DNA of 64,000 bases from Microvirga sp. TS319 (GTDB lineage: Bacteria; Pseudomonadota; Alphaproteobacteria; Rhizobiales; Beijerinckiaceae), in NCBI RefSeq assembly GCF_041276405.1, contig NZ_JBGGGT010000002.1, forward strand, positions 1,091,001 to 1,155,000, given 5' to 3'. Under the pieces are notes generated by a model. The model saw only the letters and a program-made list of their open reading frames with translations. It searched no databases and was not told the origin of the DNA. A program made the position numbers and the translations under genes. Shown in pieces: positions 9,595 to 24,122 of the stretch (position 1 is its first letter; each line of letters begins with the position of its first letter).

Positions 9595-9704
9595 AGCATC
9601 GTGCGAAAAAGTGGACCCGGTTTTTCGCACAAACGATGCGCTCATCTACGAAGGAAGCATCGGATTCGATCCCAAAAGTGGGTCCACTTTTGGGTCCGAT
9701 GCTC
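9595..9704 (+). repeat. two-hairpin intergenic repeat, full copy
   Basis: This is one of the best-preserved copies. The left inner stem GCGAAAAA/TTTTTCGC and the right inner stem CCCAAAAGTGG/CCACTTTTGGG are both complete. Confidence 0.88.
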
Positions 9705-9744
9705 TAGAGGCGATCCACTGCCGGAATACGGGCAACCGGTCTCT

Positions 9745-9806
9745 TCCGGACGATGCGCTCCTCATGAGTGAAGAGCATCTTTCCCGCTTTTGCGTTCGAT
9801 ACTCTA
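9745..9806 (+). repeat. two-hairpin intergenic repeat, degraded copy
   Basis: Remnants of the left-arm end (ACGATGCGCT) and a right arm with a mutated stem (AGCATC ... GATACTCTA). Its last bases overlap the TAG stop codon of the LysR gene on the minus strand. Confidence 0.65.
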
Positions 9807-10694
9807 ATACGTCCAGCGCTGGGCCTTGGAGATCAGGAAGTCGCGGAAGGCCTGGACGCGCGCAACGGAGCGCATTTCCTCCGCATAGACCAGATAGCTG
9901 TCGAGCGACGGCATCTCGATGTCGCGCAGGACCTGGACCAGGCCCGGATTCCCCACCACCGCATAATCCGGCAGCACGGCGATGCCCGCCCCGGTTTCAA
10001 CGGCGAGCTTCAGGGCCGTGATGTTGTTCACTTCGTAGTGATAATGGCGCGGCTCGCGCCCCTCGCGTCCGGCTGTCGCGAGCCAATGGACCGCCAGCAG
10101 ATAGGAGGGCTGGTCGCCCCCGAAGGAGACGATGCGATGCTCGTCGAGATCCTCCAGGGTCTTCGGCTCGCCGAAGCGCTTGATGTAGTCGGCCGACGCA
10201 TAGACGTGGAAATGGATCGTGAAGAGGCGCCGCTGGATCAGATCCGGCTGGGCCGGACGCCGCAGGCGGATGGCCACGTCCGCCTCGCGCATGGCGAGAT
10301 CGAGCTCTTCGTTGGAGAGGATCAGCTCTACCCGGACGTCCGGATAGAGGTCCAGGAACTCCGCGATGCGCTGCGCGAGCCAGATGGAGCCGAGCCCGAC
10401 GGTAGTCGTGACCTTCAGCTCGCCGGAAGGCCGCTCGCTCGTCTCGACGAGGCGGGCCTTGGTGGTTTCCAGGCGCATGCGCATGTCCCGGGCCGCCCGA
10501 AACAGGAGGTCGCCCTGCTCGGTCAGGATCAGGCCTCTGGCATGGCGGTGGAAAAGGGGGGCTTTCAGTTCGCGCTCCAGGGCGCTGATCTGCCGGCTCA
10601 CCGCGGATTGGCTCAATCCCAGATCGTCACCGGCACGGGTGAAGCTTCCCGCTTCTGCGACGGTATAGAAAATCCGGATTTTATCCCAATCCAC
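9804..10694 (-). CDS. LysR family transcriptional regulator
   Basis: 296 residues from a GTG at 10694. I prefer this start because the protein then begins VDWDKIRIFYTVAEAGSFT as most relatives do, and AGGGGA lies 6 bases upstream; ATGs upstream at 10718 and beyond are possible. The N-terminal winged helix-turn-helix (LGLSQSAVSRQISALERELKAPLFHR) is followed by a LysR substrate-binding domain. LysR proteins are tetrameric, ligand-responsive DNA-binding regulators. It lies downstream of trxB on the same strand, so it could respond to redox state or simply share location. The TAG stop is at the edge of a repeat. Confidence 0.9.
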   Translation of the reverse strand: MDWDKIRIFYTVAEAGSFTRAGDDLGLSQSAVSRQISALERELKAPLFHRHARGLILTEQGDLLFRAARDMRMRLETTKARLVETSERPSGELKVTTTVGLGSIWLAQRIAEFLDLYPDVRVELILSNEELDLAMREADVAIRLRRPAQPDLIQRRLFTIHFHVYASADYIKRFGEPKTLEDLDEHRIVSFGGDQPSYLLAVHWLATAGREGREPRHYHYEVNNITALKLAVETGAGIAVLPDYAVVGNPGLVQVLRDIEMPSLDSYLVYAEEMRSVARVQAFRDFLISKAQRWTY

Positions 10695-10808
10695 AGCATT
10701 CCCCTGAATACCCTGCATTCCTCTGACGCAGGGCTCCCTATCTCTTCCGAGCCGGAGGCAGGATGCAATAGGAATCCTACCCAAGGGTCAACCAGTTGTT
10801 AATAAATC

Positions 10809-12784
<1,976 letters not shown>

Positions 12785-12957
12785 TCGATCAATGAGCCTG
12801 TGGAGTTCATCCGGTTCGTTGCGACTTAATCGCCCGTCCCGCTTGTGCGGACCGTTTACACGGTCTACTCAGCCAAGACGAGTTTTTTGCTTGAACGATG
12901 CATGATCCGGGGCGGAAGGCGTCTTCCAGGCCCAGGCTGCGACCAATTGGAGTGATC

Positions 12958-13443
12958 GTGCGCGGACGCCTCGATTCGATTGACTGGGCCATTCTGAAGG
13001 AACTGCAAGCCGACGGCAGCATCACCAATGTGGAGCTGGCCCGCCGTGTCGGCCTGTCCGCTCCTCCCTGCCTCCGCAGGGTGCGCGCTCTCGAGAACGC
13101 CGGCATCATCAAGGCTTACCGCGCCATCCTCGACCCCAAGGGCCTGGGCTTCGAAATCGTGTGCTTCGCCATGGTGCAGCTCGATATCCAGGGCAAGAAG
13201 GAGCTGCAGGAGTTCGAGCAGCGGGTGAAGGAATGGTCCATGGTCCGCGAATGCTGGACCCTCTCGGGCGACATCGATTTCATCCTGAAATGCGTGGCCC
13301 CGAACCTGGGCGCCTTCCAGGGGCTCGTCTCCGAACTGACCTCCTTGCCGAACGTCCGCAACGTCCGCACCGCGCTCACCCTCGACCTGATCAAGGACGA
13401 ACCGCTCGTTCCGATCGAGGACCTGGCGGAAGTCGCGGAATAA
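12958..13443 (+). CDS. Lrp/AsnC family transcriptional regulator
   Basis: 161 residues from a GTG at 12958, with TTGGAG upstream; the protein then starts VRGRLDSIDWAILKELQADG, the usual Lrp beginning. An in-frame ATG at 12898 would add 20 residues unlike the family. The helix-turn-helix ITNVELARRVGLSAPPCLRRV is followed by the RAM (effector-binding) domain with LSGDIDFILKCVAPN. Lrp proteins form octamers and sense amino acids. The gene is divergent from the ELM1-trxB unit. Confidence 0.9.
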   Translation: MRGRLDSIDWAILKELQADGSITNVELARRVGLSAPPCLRRVRALENAGIIKAYRAILDPKGLGFEIVCFAMVQLDIQGKKELQEFEQRVKEWSMVRECWTLSGDIDFILKCVAPNLGAFQGLVSELTSLPNVRNVRTALTLDLIKDEPLVPIEDLAEVAE

Positions 13444-13459
13444 GGCTGTCGCGCCGCGA

Positions 13460-13984
13460 TCAGAGCCTGCGGCGCAGCCACTGCACGTAGAATTGGGCCA
13501 GGGCGACCGCGCGGCCCGGCTCGTCCGGGTCGGTGCTTCTCCTCGCGACGTCGAGCACACCATGCTGCGGGTGACGAGCCAGAATCTCGCCCCTTGGGCC
13601 GATCGCCAGAGCTTCCCCATCCATGCCGTCATGGCTTCCGCCACCGCCGCCGTCACGGCCCCGCAGGCTTGAGCCCGCATCCGGGAAGGGCGTCAGGAAG
13701 ACGTCCGTGATGACGAGGACGAAGCGTGGGCCGCGTGGGTTCATCCGGTCCGCGAAGGAGCGGCGCAGCTCGTCAAGCGCCGCCTGTGCGACGAGATCGG
13801 CGAAGGGGCCCAGGCCCTTGGCCTTCAGGGGGGCGACATCGACGGAAAACGAAGAGAACGCCTCAGGGAAGGCTTGCGCCTGAGCCGGGCCGCGCGCCAA
13901 AAGACCCGCGCCGGCGAGGCCGGCACAGGTGAGTTTCTTGAGAAATGACCGGCGGGATGAAGGGAGCATGGCTTGGTGTCTCAC
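13460..13984 (-). CDS. Tat-exported hypothetical protein
   Basis: 174 residues from a GTG at 13984 (an ATG at 13969 is an equal choice). The N-terminus carries a twin-arginine motif SRRSFLKK followed by a hydrophobic stretch and an AQAQA cleavage region, so export through Tat is likely. The mature part has DITD-like VLVITDVFLTPFPDAGSS and a Gly-rich loop. I do not recognise the family. It converges on the Lrp gene with a gap of only 16 bases. Confidence 0.65.
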   Translation of the reverse strand: MRHQAMLPSSRRSFLKKLTCAGLAGAGLLARGPAQAQAFPEAFSSFSVDVAPLKAKGLGPFADLVAQAALDELRRSFADRMNPRGPRFVLVITDVFLTPFPDAGSSLRGRDGGGGGSHDGMDGEALAIGPRGEILARHPQHGVLDVARRSTDPDEPGRAVALAQFYVQWLRRRL

Positions 13985-14004
13985 TCTCGGCCCCCCTCAT
14001 CGGA

Positions 14005-14481
14005 TCAGACGCTGAACCGAACGCCGACGACTTCGTAGGATTTGCCGCCTCCGGGAGTCGACACTTCCACCGTGTCGCCGATGGTCTTGCCCATCAGGGC
14101 GCGGGCGATCGGGGAGGCCACCGAGACGCGGCCGGAGCGGACGTCGGCCTCGGGCTCGCCCACGATCTGGTACGTCTTCTCTTCCTCGGTGTCTTCATCC
14201 ACCAGCTTCACGGTCGCACCGAACTTGATCCGTTCGCCCGAGAGCTTGGAGATATCGATGACTTCCGCACGGGCAATCAGGCTCTCCAGCTCCAGGATGC
14301 GGCCCTCGTTGAGGGATTGGGCTTCCTTGGCGGCATGGTACTCGGCATTTTCCGACAAGTCACCGAGCGCGCGCGCTTCCGCAATCGCCTGGATGATGCG
14401 GGGGCGCTCGACCTGTTGCCGCTGCCGGAGTTCTTCCTCCAGCGCCGCGAAACCCTTGATCGTCAGAGGGACCTTGTCCAT
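14005..14481 (-). CDS. greA: transcription elongation factor GreA
   Basis: 158 residues from the ATG at 14481, the usual GreA length. The N-terminal coiled coil contains the catalytic acidic tip ([16 protein letters not shown]), and the C-terminal FKBP-like domain has [11 protein letters not shown] and [14 protein letters not shown]. GreA enters the secondary channel of RNA polymerase and stimulates cleavage of backtracked transcripts. It follows carB on the same strand after about 105 bases, an arrangement common in Hyphomicrobiales. Confidence 0.97.
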   Translation of the reverse strand: MDKVPLTIKGFAALEEELRQRQQVERPRIIQAIAEARALGDLSENAEYHAAKEAQSLNEGRILELESLIARAEVIDISKLSGERIKFGATVKLVDEDTEEEKTYQIVGEPEADVRSGRVSVASPIARALMGKTIGDTVEVSTPGGGKSYEVVGVRFSV

Positions 14482-14588
14482 CGTTTGTCTCGTCCAAAAA
14501 GAGGTACGAGGCCGCTGTTTCCAGCGCCCTCGCAAGTCAACGAAAACTTACCAGAAGCTTCGCAGTTCCATTGTGCAGGCCGAGGGCC

Positions 14589-18059
<3,471 letters not shown>

Positions 18060-18183
18060 AGGGCCACCCAGGCGTGTCCAGCCGCGCGGCCGCATGATGC
18101 GGCGCTTCAAGCGCAGCCGGGATGTGTCAGATTGAAGGTTGAGTGAGGCTCTTACACGCACACGCCGCAAATTCAAAGGCCTT

Positions 18184-18297
18184 AGCGCATCGTGCGGAAA
18201 AGTGGACCCGGTTTTCCGCCCTGAGCGATGCGCTCATCCAAGAAGGAAGCATCGGCTAAAATCCCAAAAGTGGAATCCACTTTTCACGTCCGATGCT
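18184..18297 (+). repeat. two-hairpin intergenic repeat, full copy
   Basis: Between carB and the SDR gene. The left arm carries GCGGAAAA/TTTTCCGC, showing a compensatory change (A to G paired with T to C) relative to other copies. This supports selection on, or faithful copying of, the hairpin. Confidence 0.85.
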
Positions 18298-18367
18298 GAC
18301 CTATGATTTGGCGACAGGTCTCCCCATGCGGCATGATCGACCGGGCGAATCTTGAAGGAGGCCGAGC

Positions 18368-19189
18368 ATGGCTGACGAACCGCGGTGGGCCGTCATCACC
18401 GGGGCATCGAGCGGAATCGGGGCGGAAATGGCCCGGGTCTTCGCGGCCAGAGGCTATGCCCTGGTTCTCGCGGCCCGGCGGCATGAGCGTCTGGAGGCCC
18501 TGGGCGAGGAGATCCAGAAAAACCACGGCGTTCCTGTGGAGGTCATGGCTCTCGACCTGGAGGACAGGGGCGCTCCGCAGGACCTCGCCGAGATGCTCCG
18601 CGATCAGGGTATCCGGGCGCATACGCTCGTGAACAATGCCGGATTCGGCCTGCGGGGAGACTTCGCGACGCTGCCCTTCGAGCGGCAGATGGCGATGATC
18701 GACCTGAACGTCTCGGCCGTGACGGCCCTCTGCCGTCTGCTGCTGCCCGGCATGCTGGAGCGCGGGCAAGGCGGCATCCTGAACGTGGCCTCGACCTCGG
18801 CCTTTCAGGCAGGGCCTCACATGGCGGTTTATTATGCCACGAAGGCCTATGTGCTCTCCCTCTCCGAGGCCCTATACGAGGAGGCGAAGGCCCGGGGCGT
18901 GACGGTGACAGCCCTGTGCCCTGGATCGACCGAGAGCGAGTTCTCCGCAACGGCCGACGTGGAATATTCCAGAGCTCTTAGGCCCAGCATCATGTCGGCC
19001 GCAGAGGTGGCGCGGATCGGTGTCGACGGCTACGAGGCCGGCAGAGCCATCGTGATCCCGGGTCGCACCAACTGGATCGGGGCCCTGGGTTCCAAGTTTC
19101 TTCCGCGCGCCATCGTCCGCAAAATCGCCGGAAGCCTGCAGCGGGGTGAAGTGACGAAGTCTGCGAAAGAGGCTAACGAGGGAGCGTGA
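18368..19189 (+). CDS. short-chain dehydrogenase/reductase
   Basis: 273 residues, classical SDR. The NAD(P)-binding TGASSGIGAEMAR is at residues 12-24, NNAGFG near 90, and the active-site YATKAYV near 157, with the catalytic Ser in VASTSA. The arginine-rich AARRHERLEAL after the second strand favours NADP(H). Homologues of this DltE/YqjQ-like group reduce ketones or fatty derivatives; the substrate is unknown. GGAG lies 6-8 bases before the ATG. The stop overlaps the GTG start of the GtrA gene. Confidence 0.93.
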   Translation: MADEPRWAVITGASSGIGAEMARVFAARGYALVLAARRHERLEALGEEIQKNHGVPVEVMALDLEDRGAPQDLAEMLRDQGIRAHTLVNNAGFGLRGDFATLPFERQMAMIDLNVSAVTALCRLLLPGMLERGQGGILNVASTSAFQAGPHMAVYYATKAYVLSLSEALYEEAKARGVTVTALCPGSTESEFSATADVEYSRALRPSIMSAAEVARIGVDGYEAGRAIVIPGRTNWIGALGSKFLPRAIVRKIAGSLQRGEVTKSAKEANEGA

Positions 19190-19581
19190 CCGCGCTTTCT
19201 TCCTTTCACCGCCTGTCCCGCCAGTTCGCGGCCTTCTTCGGAGTAGGGCTCGCGGCGGCCGTGGTGCATTACGGCCTGCTCATCCTTCTCGTCGAAGGGG
19301 GCGGGAGCCATCCCGTGCCCGCGACTCTCGCCGGCTACGTGGCGGGCGGATTGGTGTCCTATGGCCTGAACCGCCGGCATACCTACCGGAGCAGCCGGCC
19401 GCACCGGGAGGCGACCTGGCGTTTCGCGATGGTTGCCTTGGTCGGATTCCTTCTGACGTGGTTTTCGATGCATATTCTGGTGGAATGGGTAGGAGGGCCC
19501 TACCTGCCGGCGCAGATCGTCACCACGGGCGTCGTCATGATCTGGAGTTTCCTGGCCCACAAGGCCTGGACCTTCGCATGA
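19186..19581 (+). CDS. GtrA family membrane protein
   Basis: 131 residues, starting GTG within the SDR stop codon (GTGA). It has four predicted membrane spans, with the family pattern FFGVGLAAAVVHYGLL, then AGYVAGGLVSYGLNRRHTYRS and the C-terminal ahKAWTFA. GtrA proteins are thought to flip undecaprenyl-phosphate-linked sugars across the inner membrane. Coupling to an SDR suggests modification of a lipid-linked sugar or polyketone, but this is inference. Confidence 0.9.
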   Translation: MTALSSFHRLSRQFAAFFGVGLAAAVVHYGLLILLVEGGGSHPVPATLAGYVAGGLVSYGLNRRHTYRSSRPHREATWRFAMVALVGFLLTWFSMHILVEWVGGPYLPAQIVTTGVVMIWSFLAHKAWTFA

Positions 19582-19668
19582 CGCCATCGCCGTGTCGGGC
19601 TTGTTCCGGCGGGCGGGTCATTTCGGGATCGGCGCCCGCGAGGAGCGCCGCTGCCTCCGCGAGGAGAA

Positions 19669-20361
19669 TCAGGCAGGCCATGCCATGAAGGTCATCCGTG
19701 CCTGGTTGTGGCCGAAATTGCGGGCGGCGCGCTCGGCCCTGAAGCCGGCATCCTGAAGAATGTCGATCATCTCGTCCTCGCCATACTGGGCAAGGCCGAT
19801 TTCCTCGCGGATCCGGCGGTAGTCGGAGAATGCCGTACGGGCGAGGCCCTTGAGGGCCGATGCCAGGAAGCCGCCCCGCCAGGCGAAGGCGAGAAGGGCC
19901 TTGGCGTCGGTGAGCGGGCTCACGTCGGGCGGGATGACGTCCGCAATGACGAGCCTGCCCCCGTGCTTCAGCTTCGCGCGCCAGAGCTTCAGAAGGGCGC
20001 GCAGGTCTTCGAGAGAAAGGTACTGCAGCAGCGAATTCACCACCACGAGATCGAGCGATTCATCCGCCAGACCGGCGATTTCCTCGGGGGCCAGGATTGC
20101 GACGCGCCCGTTGCGGCCGAATTTCGCCTGCAGCCGCTCGCGCACGAGCGGCGCGGCGTCGCTCAGGAAAAGCCTGCCGCACCTCGCCGCAACCTGATCC
20201 GCAAAGAGGGCTTCGCCGCAGCCGTAGTCGAGCACGGATGCATCGGGCGAGGGGATGAGCCCGATGATGTCGTTCGCCACAAGCTTGTAATGCAAAAGCT
20301 TGTGCCGCCCGCCCGAATAGATCGGTGTGTCCTGGTTCCAGTAGTCTCGCCAGTTCGTCAT
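19669..20361 (-). CDS. class I SAM-dependent methyltransferase
   Basis: 230 residues from the ATG at 20361 (MTNWRDYWNQDTPIYSG). The open frame runs further upstream only through a repeat. The SAM-binding motif I VLDYGCGEALFADQVA is near residue 50, with motif IV LVVVNSLLQYLSLEDL and post-motif GGRLVIADVIPPD. The substrate is unknown. The N-terminal WRDYWN-type segment occurs in methyltransferases acting on polyprenyl or cell-surface sugars, which would fit the neighbouring GtrA, but this is weak. Confidence 0.88.
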   Translation of the reverse strand: MTNWRDYWNQDTPIYSGGRHKLLHYKLVANDIIGLIPSPDASVLDYGCGEALFADQVAARCGRLFLSDAAPLVRERLQAKFGRNGRVAILAPEEIAGLADESLDLVVVNSLLQYLSLEDLRALLKLWRAKLKHGGRLVIADVIPPDVSPLTDAKALLAFAWRGGFLASALKGLARTAFSDYRRIREEIGLAQYGEDEMIDILQDAGFRAERAARNFGHNQARMTFMAWPA

Positions 20362-20373
20362 GAGGCGAGTTCT

Positions 20374-20447
20374 AGCGCATCGTGCGAAAAAGTGGATCCG
20401 GTTTTTCGCAAGAACGAGGCGCACCTCTAGGAAGGAGCACCGGACCC
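20374..20447 (+). repeat. two-hairpin intergenic repeat, truncated right arm
   Basis: An intact left hairpin 13 bases upstream of the methyltransferase start codon on the other strand, followed by only the first part of the right arm (GGAGCACCGGACCCAAG). Confidence 0.78.
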
Positions 20448-20471
20448 AAGCTTACGCTGGCGTCATCACGT

Positions 20472-21020
20472 TCAGGACCACAGCTTCGCCAGCGGACCCT
20501 CCGCGCCGTCCACGGGATCGGAATCGGGAAGCGGAACCTGGCCGATCCGCTGCTGCGAGGAGGCCAGGGCTCCGGGATCGTCCCGGATGGTGTCGTAGGA
20601 GCGGCCGTCCGGATAGGCGCCCACCACGGCGAAATCGTCGCTCGCATTGATGAGCGCATGCGCCACCCCGGCCGGGATGACGACGACGTCGCCTGCCGAT
20701 ACGGCAACGAGTTCGCCATCCTCGCCGCCGAAGCGCACGGACGCGGATCCCGAGACGACGCCCAGCACCTCATGGGTATTCGGATGGTAGTGTTGGTAAT
20801 CGTGGATGGTGTCCATCCAGGCGTTGGTCCAGCCGTTCTTGGCGAAGGTGGCCTTGAAGGCTTTCGCCGGATTGTCCTGGGCGGGCGAAACGGCGCCGCG
20901 GCGGACGATCAGCGGCAGAGGCGAATTCGGCACGATGCCGTTGCTTTGGAAGACGTATGTCTCCGTGCCGAGCGGCGCATTGTAGCCCTTCGGGTCGCCA
21001 TATCCTTTTGCCTGAGCCAT
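20472..21020 (-). CDS. cupin domain protein
   Basis: 182 residues from the ATG at 21020, with GGGAGA 7 bases upstream. Cupin motif 1 is HYHPNTHEVLGVVSGSASV and motif 2 is GDVVVIPAGVAHAL, so the metal-binding His/Glu set is complete. The flanking IVPNSPLPLIVRRGAVSP and NGWTNAWMDTIHDYQHYH are typical of a YjlB-like cupin group of unknown function. It is probably a single-gene unit. Confidence 0.85.
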   Translation of the reverse strand: MAQAKGYGDPKGYNAPLGTETYVFQSNGIVPNSPLPLIVRRGAVSPAQDNPAKAFKATFAKNGWTNAWMDTIHDYQHYHPNTHEVLGVVSGSASVRFGGEDGELVAVSAGDVVVIPAGVAHALINASDDFAVVGAYPDGRSYDTIRDDPGALASSQQRIGQVPLPDSDPVDGAEGPLAKLWS

Positions 21021-21124
21021 GCGGATCTCCCTTCTCGTTCGGGAGGGGAACGCATGGCCCACGCGAAAGATCGAGCTGGGGCGTTCAGGCCAGGCCCTAG
21101 ATGCCCGGTCCTACATGCCCGGTC

Positions 21125-21499
21125 CTACATGCCGAGGAACATCGCCGCGACGGCGCGGTCGATGGAGAGATAGAACATGGCGAACGCCACGGCCGCCGCG
21201 ATGCCGAATTCGATGGCCTGGTTCTTCAGGAGACGGAACCGGGCGAGAATGTTCTGGCCGAAAATCGAGATCAGCCATGCGGTCGTCAGCACGACGGGGA
21301 AGATGAAGAGATATGACCAGGTGCTTTCGGCCGGTCCCACATTCGACGGATCGAGGAGCGGGCGGATGTTGCGCACCCACGGGGCATAGGCCGCCGCATA
21401 CAGCGACGTCAGCCAGGCTAGCGTGACGGCCACGCCGAGATGAAAGGTGAAGAGATTGTGCAAGCGGCTGAATTCGCCGGAATCGTGATCGAAATCCAT
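21125..21499 (-). CDS. small multi-span membrane protein
   Basis: 124 residues with about three hydrophobic segments: residues 20-40, 65-82 and 98-118. The N-terminal MDFDHDSGEFSRLHNLFTFH is acidic and cytoplasmic or periplasmic. No known motif is seen. A short tandem duplication (ATGCCCGGTCCTAC twice, 21099-21129) lies at its 3' end. Confidence 0.6.
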   Translation of the reverse strand: MDFDHDSGEFSRLHNLFTFHLGVAVTLAWLTSLYAAAYAPWVRNIRPLLDPSNVGPAESTWSYLFIFPVVLTTAWLISIFGQNILARFRLLKNQAIEFGIAAAVAFAMFYLSIDRAVAAMFLGM

Positions 21500-21635
21500 C
21501 GGAGAAACCCCCAGGGAAGCCCGGAATCATTGGTTGTTATGGTTAATCATTGGTTACCGCGATTTGGCCGCAAAGGGCAACGTTCGCCTTTGTCGCGGCG
21601 GCGCGCAAAGTGACAAAAAGCACAGGATGGCGGTT

Positions 21636-21670
21636 GAAAAGAAAAGCGCCGCCCCGGGTGGGAGCGGCGC
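21636..21670 (-). terminator. intrinsic terminator of carA
   Basis: The stem GCGCCGC/GCGGCGC (21646-21652 with 21664-21670) is followed on the minus strand by TTTTCTTTT. It begins 34 bases past the carA stop. Confidence 0.85.
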
Positions 21671-21703
21671 ATGGCCTGTTCGTTCGGAGGGGAGGGTGGC
21701 CGA

Positions 21704-22909
21704 TTACTGCCCGGCCTTGCCCTCATCCATCAGCTTCACGAAGCGATCGAAGAGGTAGTGGCTGTCCTGCGGCCCCGGGGAGGCCTCCGGGTGGTACTGC
21801 ACCGAGAAGGCCGGGCGATCGGTCAGCGCGATGCCGCAATTCGAGCCGTCGAACAGGGAAACGTGGGTCTCCACCGCGTTCTTCGGCAGGGTCTCCGGGT
21901 CCACCGCGAAACCGTGGTTCATGGACGTGATCTCGACCTTGCCGGTGGTCTTGTCCTTGACCGGATGGTTCGCGCCGTGATGGCCCTGGTGCATCTTTTT
22001 GGTTCTGGCGCCGACGGCCAGGCTCAGCATCTGGTGCCCGAGGCAGATTCCGAAGGTCGGGATCTTCTGGTCCAGCACCTTCTGGATGACCGGCACGGCA
22101 TATTCGCCGGTTGCCGCCGGGTCGCCGGGGCCGTTGGAGAGGAACACCCCGTCGGGCTTCAGAGCCAGAACGTCCTCGGCCGTCGCCGTGGCGGGCACCA
22201 CCGTGACCTTGCAGCCGGCGCGGGCCAGGAGGCGCAGGATGTTGCGCTTCACGCCGTAATCGATGGCGACGACGTGATGCTTCGGTTCCGCCTGCTGATT
22301 TCCGTAGCCTTCACCCCTCGTCCAGGTCGTCTCCTCCCAGTCGAACCGCTGGGTGCTGGTCACCAGGGGGACCAGATCCTGTCCGTCCATGGAGGGCAGG
22401 GCGGCGGCCTTGGCCTTGAGGGCTTCCAGGTCGAACATGCCGTTCGGGCTATGGGCGATGACGGCGTTCGGCATGCCCTTGTCGCGGATCAGGGCGGTGA
22501 GCGCCCGGGTGTCGATGCCGCTCAGGCCGACGATCTGACGGGCTTTGAGCCAGGCATCCAGGTCGCGGGAGGCGCGCCAGTTGGACGGCTCGGTGATGGT
22601 CGCGGCCAGCACCACGCCGCGCACGCCGGAGGACGAGGCGGCGTTCACGCTCTCGATATCCTCGTCATTCGTGCCGACATTGCCGATATGCGGGAAGGTG
22701 AAGGTGATGATCTGCCCGGCATAGGAAGGGTCCGTCAGGATTTCCTGATAGCCGGTCATGGCCGTGTTGAAGCAGACCTCGCCGGTGGCCTCGCCCTCTG
22801 CGCCGATGCCGAAGCCTTCCAGCACCGTGCCGTCCTGGAGCACGAGAACGGCCGTCGCGCGCGGCTCTTCCCAGCCACCCGCCGTGTCTTTGTCTTGCAG
22901 CATCGTCAT
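21704..22909 (-). CDS. carA: carbamoyl-phosphate synthase small (glutaminase) subunit
   Basis: 401 residues. The N-terminal CarA domain has VCFNTAMTGYQEILTDPSYAGQI; the C-terminal class I glutamine amidotransferase domain has the nucleophile Cys near residue 290 in GICLGHQML and a C-terminal His-x-Glu in QYHPEASPGP. It supplies ammonia from glutamine to CarB. An ATG two codons further in (22903) is also possible. The gene is divergent from the YqeY-like gene and ends in a clear terminator, so it is not co-transcribed with carB. Confidence 0.97.
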   Translation of the reverse strand: MTMLQDKDTAGGWEEPRATAVLVLQDGTVLEGFGIGAEGEATGEVCFNTAMTGYQEILTDPSYAGQIITFTFPHIGNVGTNDEDIESVNAASSSGVRGVVLAATITEPSNWRASRDLDAWLKARQIVGLSGIDTRALTALIRDKGMPNAVIAHSPNGMFDLEALKAKAAALPSMDGQDLVPLVTSTQRFDWEETTWTRGEGYGNQQAEPKHHVVAIDYGVKRNILRLLARAGCKVTVVPATATAEDVLALKPDGVFLSNGPGDPAATGEYAVPVIQKVLDQKIPTFGICLGHQMLSLAVGARTKKMHQGHHGANHPVKDKTTGKVEITSMNHGFAVDPETLPKNAVETHVSLFDGSNCGIALTDRPAFSVQYHPEASPGPQDSHYLFDRFVKLMDEGKAGQ

Positions 22910-23047
22910 GATCTCTTGTAAGTCCGGGGCCAGCAGGCCGTGCTTGAACAGGCCCGTCTTGGGCCGCCGTGAACTGTTCCCGTGACTTAAGGGGCCGTTC
23001 GCATTCCGTCAACGCTTGAGCCGCCTTAAATTCAAAGGAGATCCGCA

Positions 23048-23506
23048 ATGCTGCGCGAACGTTTCACCGCCGACATGAAAGAGGCCATGAAGGCCGGGGA
23101 CAAGGGCCGGCTCGGCGCGATCCGCCTGATTCAGGCCGCCCTGAAGGACAAGGACATCGAGGCCCGCGGCGCAGGCAAGGAGCCGCTGTCGGACGAGGAC
23201 ATCCTCGCCCTCCTGCAGAAAATGGTGAAGCAGCGCCAGGAATCGATCACCATGTACGAGCAGGGTGGTCGGACCGAGCTGGCTCAACAGGAAAAGAACG
23301 AGGTCGAGGTGATCTCCTCCTATCTGCCCAAGCAGATGGACGAGGCCGAGATGAAGGCCGCCATCGAGGCGGCCATTGCCGAGACCGGCGCCGCCTCGAT
23401 GAAGGATATGGGCAAGGTCGTGGCTGCCCTCCGGGCCAAGTACGCGGGGCGCATGGATTTCGCCAAGGCCAGCGGCCTCGTGAAGGATATGCTCCCGAAG
23501 GGGTGA
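23048..23506 (+). CDS. GatB/YqeY domain protein
   Basis: 152 residues, full length for the family. It has the N-terminal helical domain (MKAGDKGRLGAIRLIQAALKDKDIE) and the C-terminal GatB-tail-like domain with SMKDMGKVVAALRAKYAGRMDFAKASGLVK. It resembles the tRNA-binding tail of amidotransferase GatB but stands alone; the function is uncertain and may involve tRNA quality. AAAGGAG is 6-7 bases before the ATG. It is divergent from carA. Confidence 0.93.
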   Translation: MLRERFTADMKEAMKAGDKGRLGAIRLIQAALKDKDIEARGAGKEPLSDEDILALLQKMVKQRQESITMYEQGGRTELAQQEKNEVEVISSYLPKQMDEAEMKAAIEAAIAETGAASMKDMGKVVAALRAKYAGRMDFAKASGLVKDMLPKG

Positions 23507-23536
23507 TCCGTCGTGATCGCCGAGGCGCGGCTTTGA

Positions 23537-23760
23537 CGACAGCATCGGGTGTGAAATCGAACCCGCCCCCGATGCTGTAAGCCTATGGTCTCAAGCATCT
23601 TTTCACGCAGAACCGGTGCAGGCTTTGGCGTCCGATGCTCTGGAGCTGATTCCACCGACATGGAATCAGTCCCTTTCTTTGGCCGAAAGGCTCGAACGCA
23701 GGAAGTGGACGTGTCCTTTTGGGATCGATCCGATGCTCCCGTCTTGGAAAGAGCGCAGCG
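23537..23760. repeat. cluster of degraded two-hairpin repeats
   Basis: Three remnants: a short hairpin AGCATCGGG...CCCGATGCT (23542-23577), a right-arm-like piece ending TCCGATGCTCT (about 23595-23641), and an inverted remnant with CGATCCGATGCTCCC and GAGCGCA near 23720-23755. Confidence 0.6.
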
Positions 23761-23799
23761 TGGGGCCATGGCGGCAACATGCACGGATGAGATGGGTCG

Positions 23800-23882
23800 T
23801 CATGCCCTCCCTCATCATGCCCGGCCTTGAGCCGGGCATCCACGTCTTGATGGTTCCTCCGCTCAAAAGACGTGGATGGCCG
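23800..23882. repeat. second intergenic repeat family (CCGGCC/GGCCATGA type)
   Basis: ATGCCCGGCCTTGAGCCGGGCAT is a hairpin followed by CCACGTCTTGATGG and ACGTGGATGGCCG. Related pieces occur near 27145-27210 and 45222-45268. Such elements are common between genes in Hyphomicrobiales. Confidence 0.6.
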
Positions 23883-24122
23883 TAAACCAAGTGCGGCCAT
23901 GTCGGGAGAGTCGGGCCGAAGGGAGCGGCATCGATCCGAAGCGTACCAGGATCCCAGGCGTGCCAAGTCGCCTGTTTGTCCAATGCTCTGGCGCGGCCCC
24001 CGGGCCCGCACGATGCGCGAGCCGCCTTTTTCGGGGACCGGACCCACTTTGCCGAAAATGCTCGAGAGAGCCCCACCCGGGCGCAGTCTGGGCCGCCCTT
24101 CGTCAACGAACGGCTCGCCCTC

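Larger units (their letters stand above)
9249..9803. other. 555-base gene-free region
   Basis: Contains a minus-facing intrinsic terminator (9261-9294), about 250 bases with no convincing protein frame on either strand (9295-9540), one full repeat copy and one degraded copy. The middle part may encode a small RNA on the minus strand. Confidence 0.6.
23507..24122. other. gene-free stretch with mixed repeat debris
   Basis: Holds several degraded copies of the two-hairpin repeat (23537-23760), one copy of a different CCGGCCATGA-type repeat (about 23800-23882), and about 240 bases with no recognisable feature. Long frames here have no family resemblance. Confidence 0.6.
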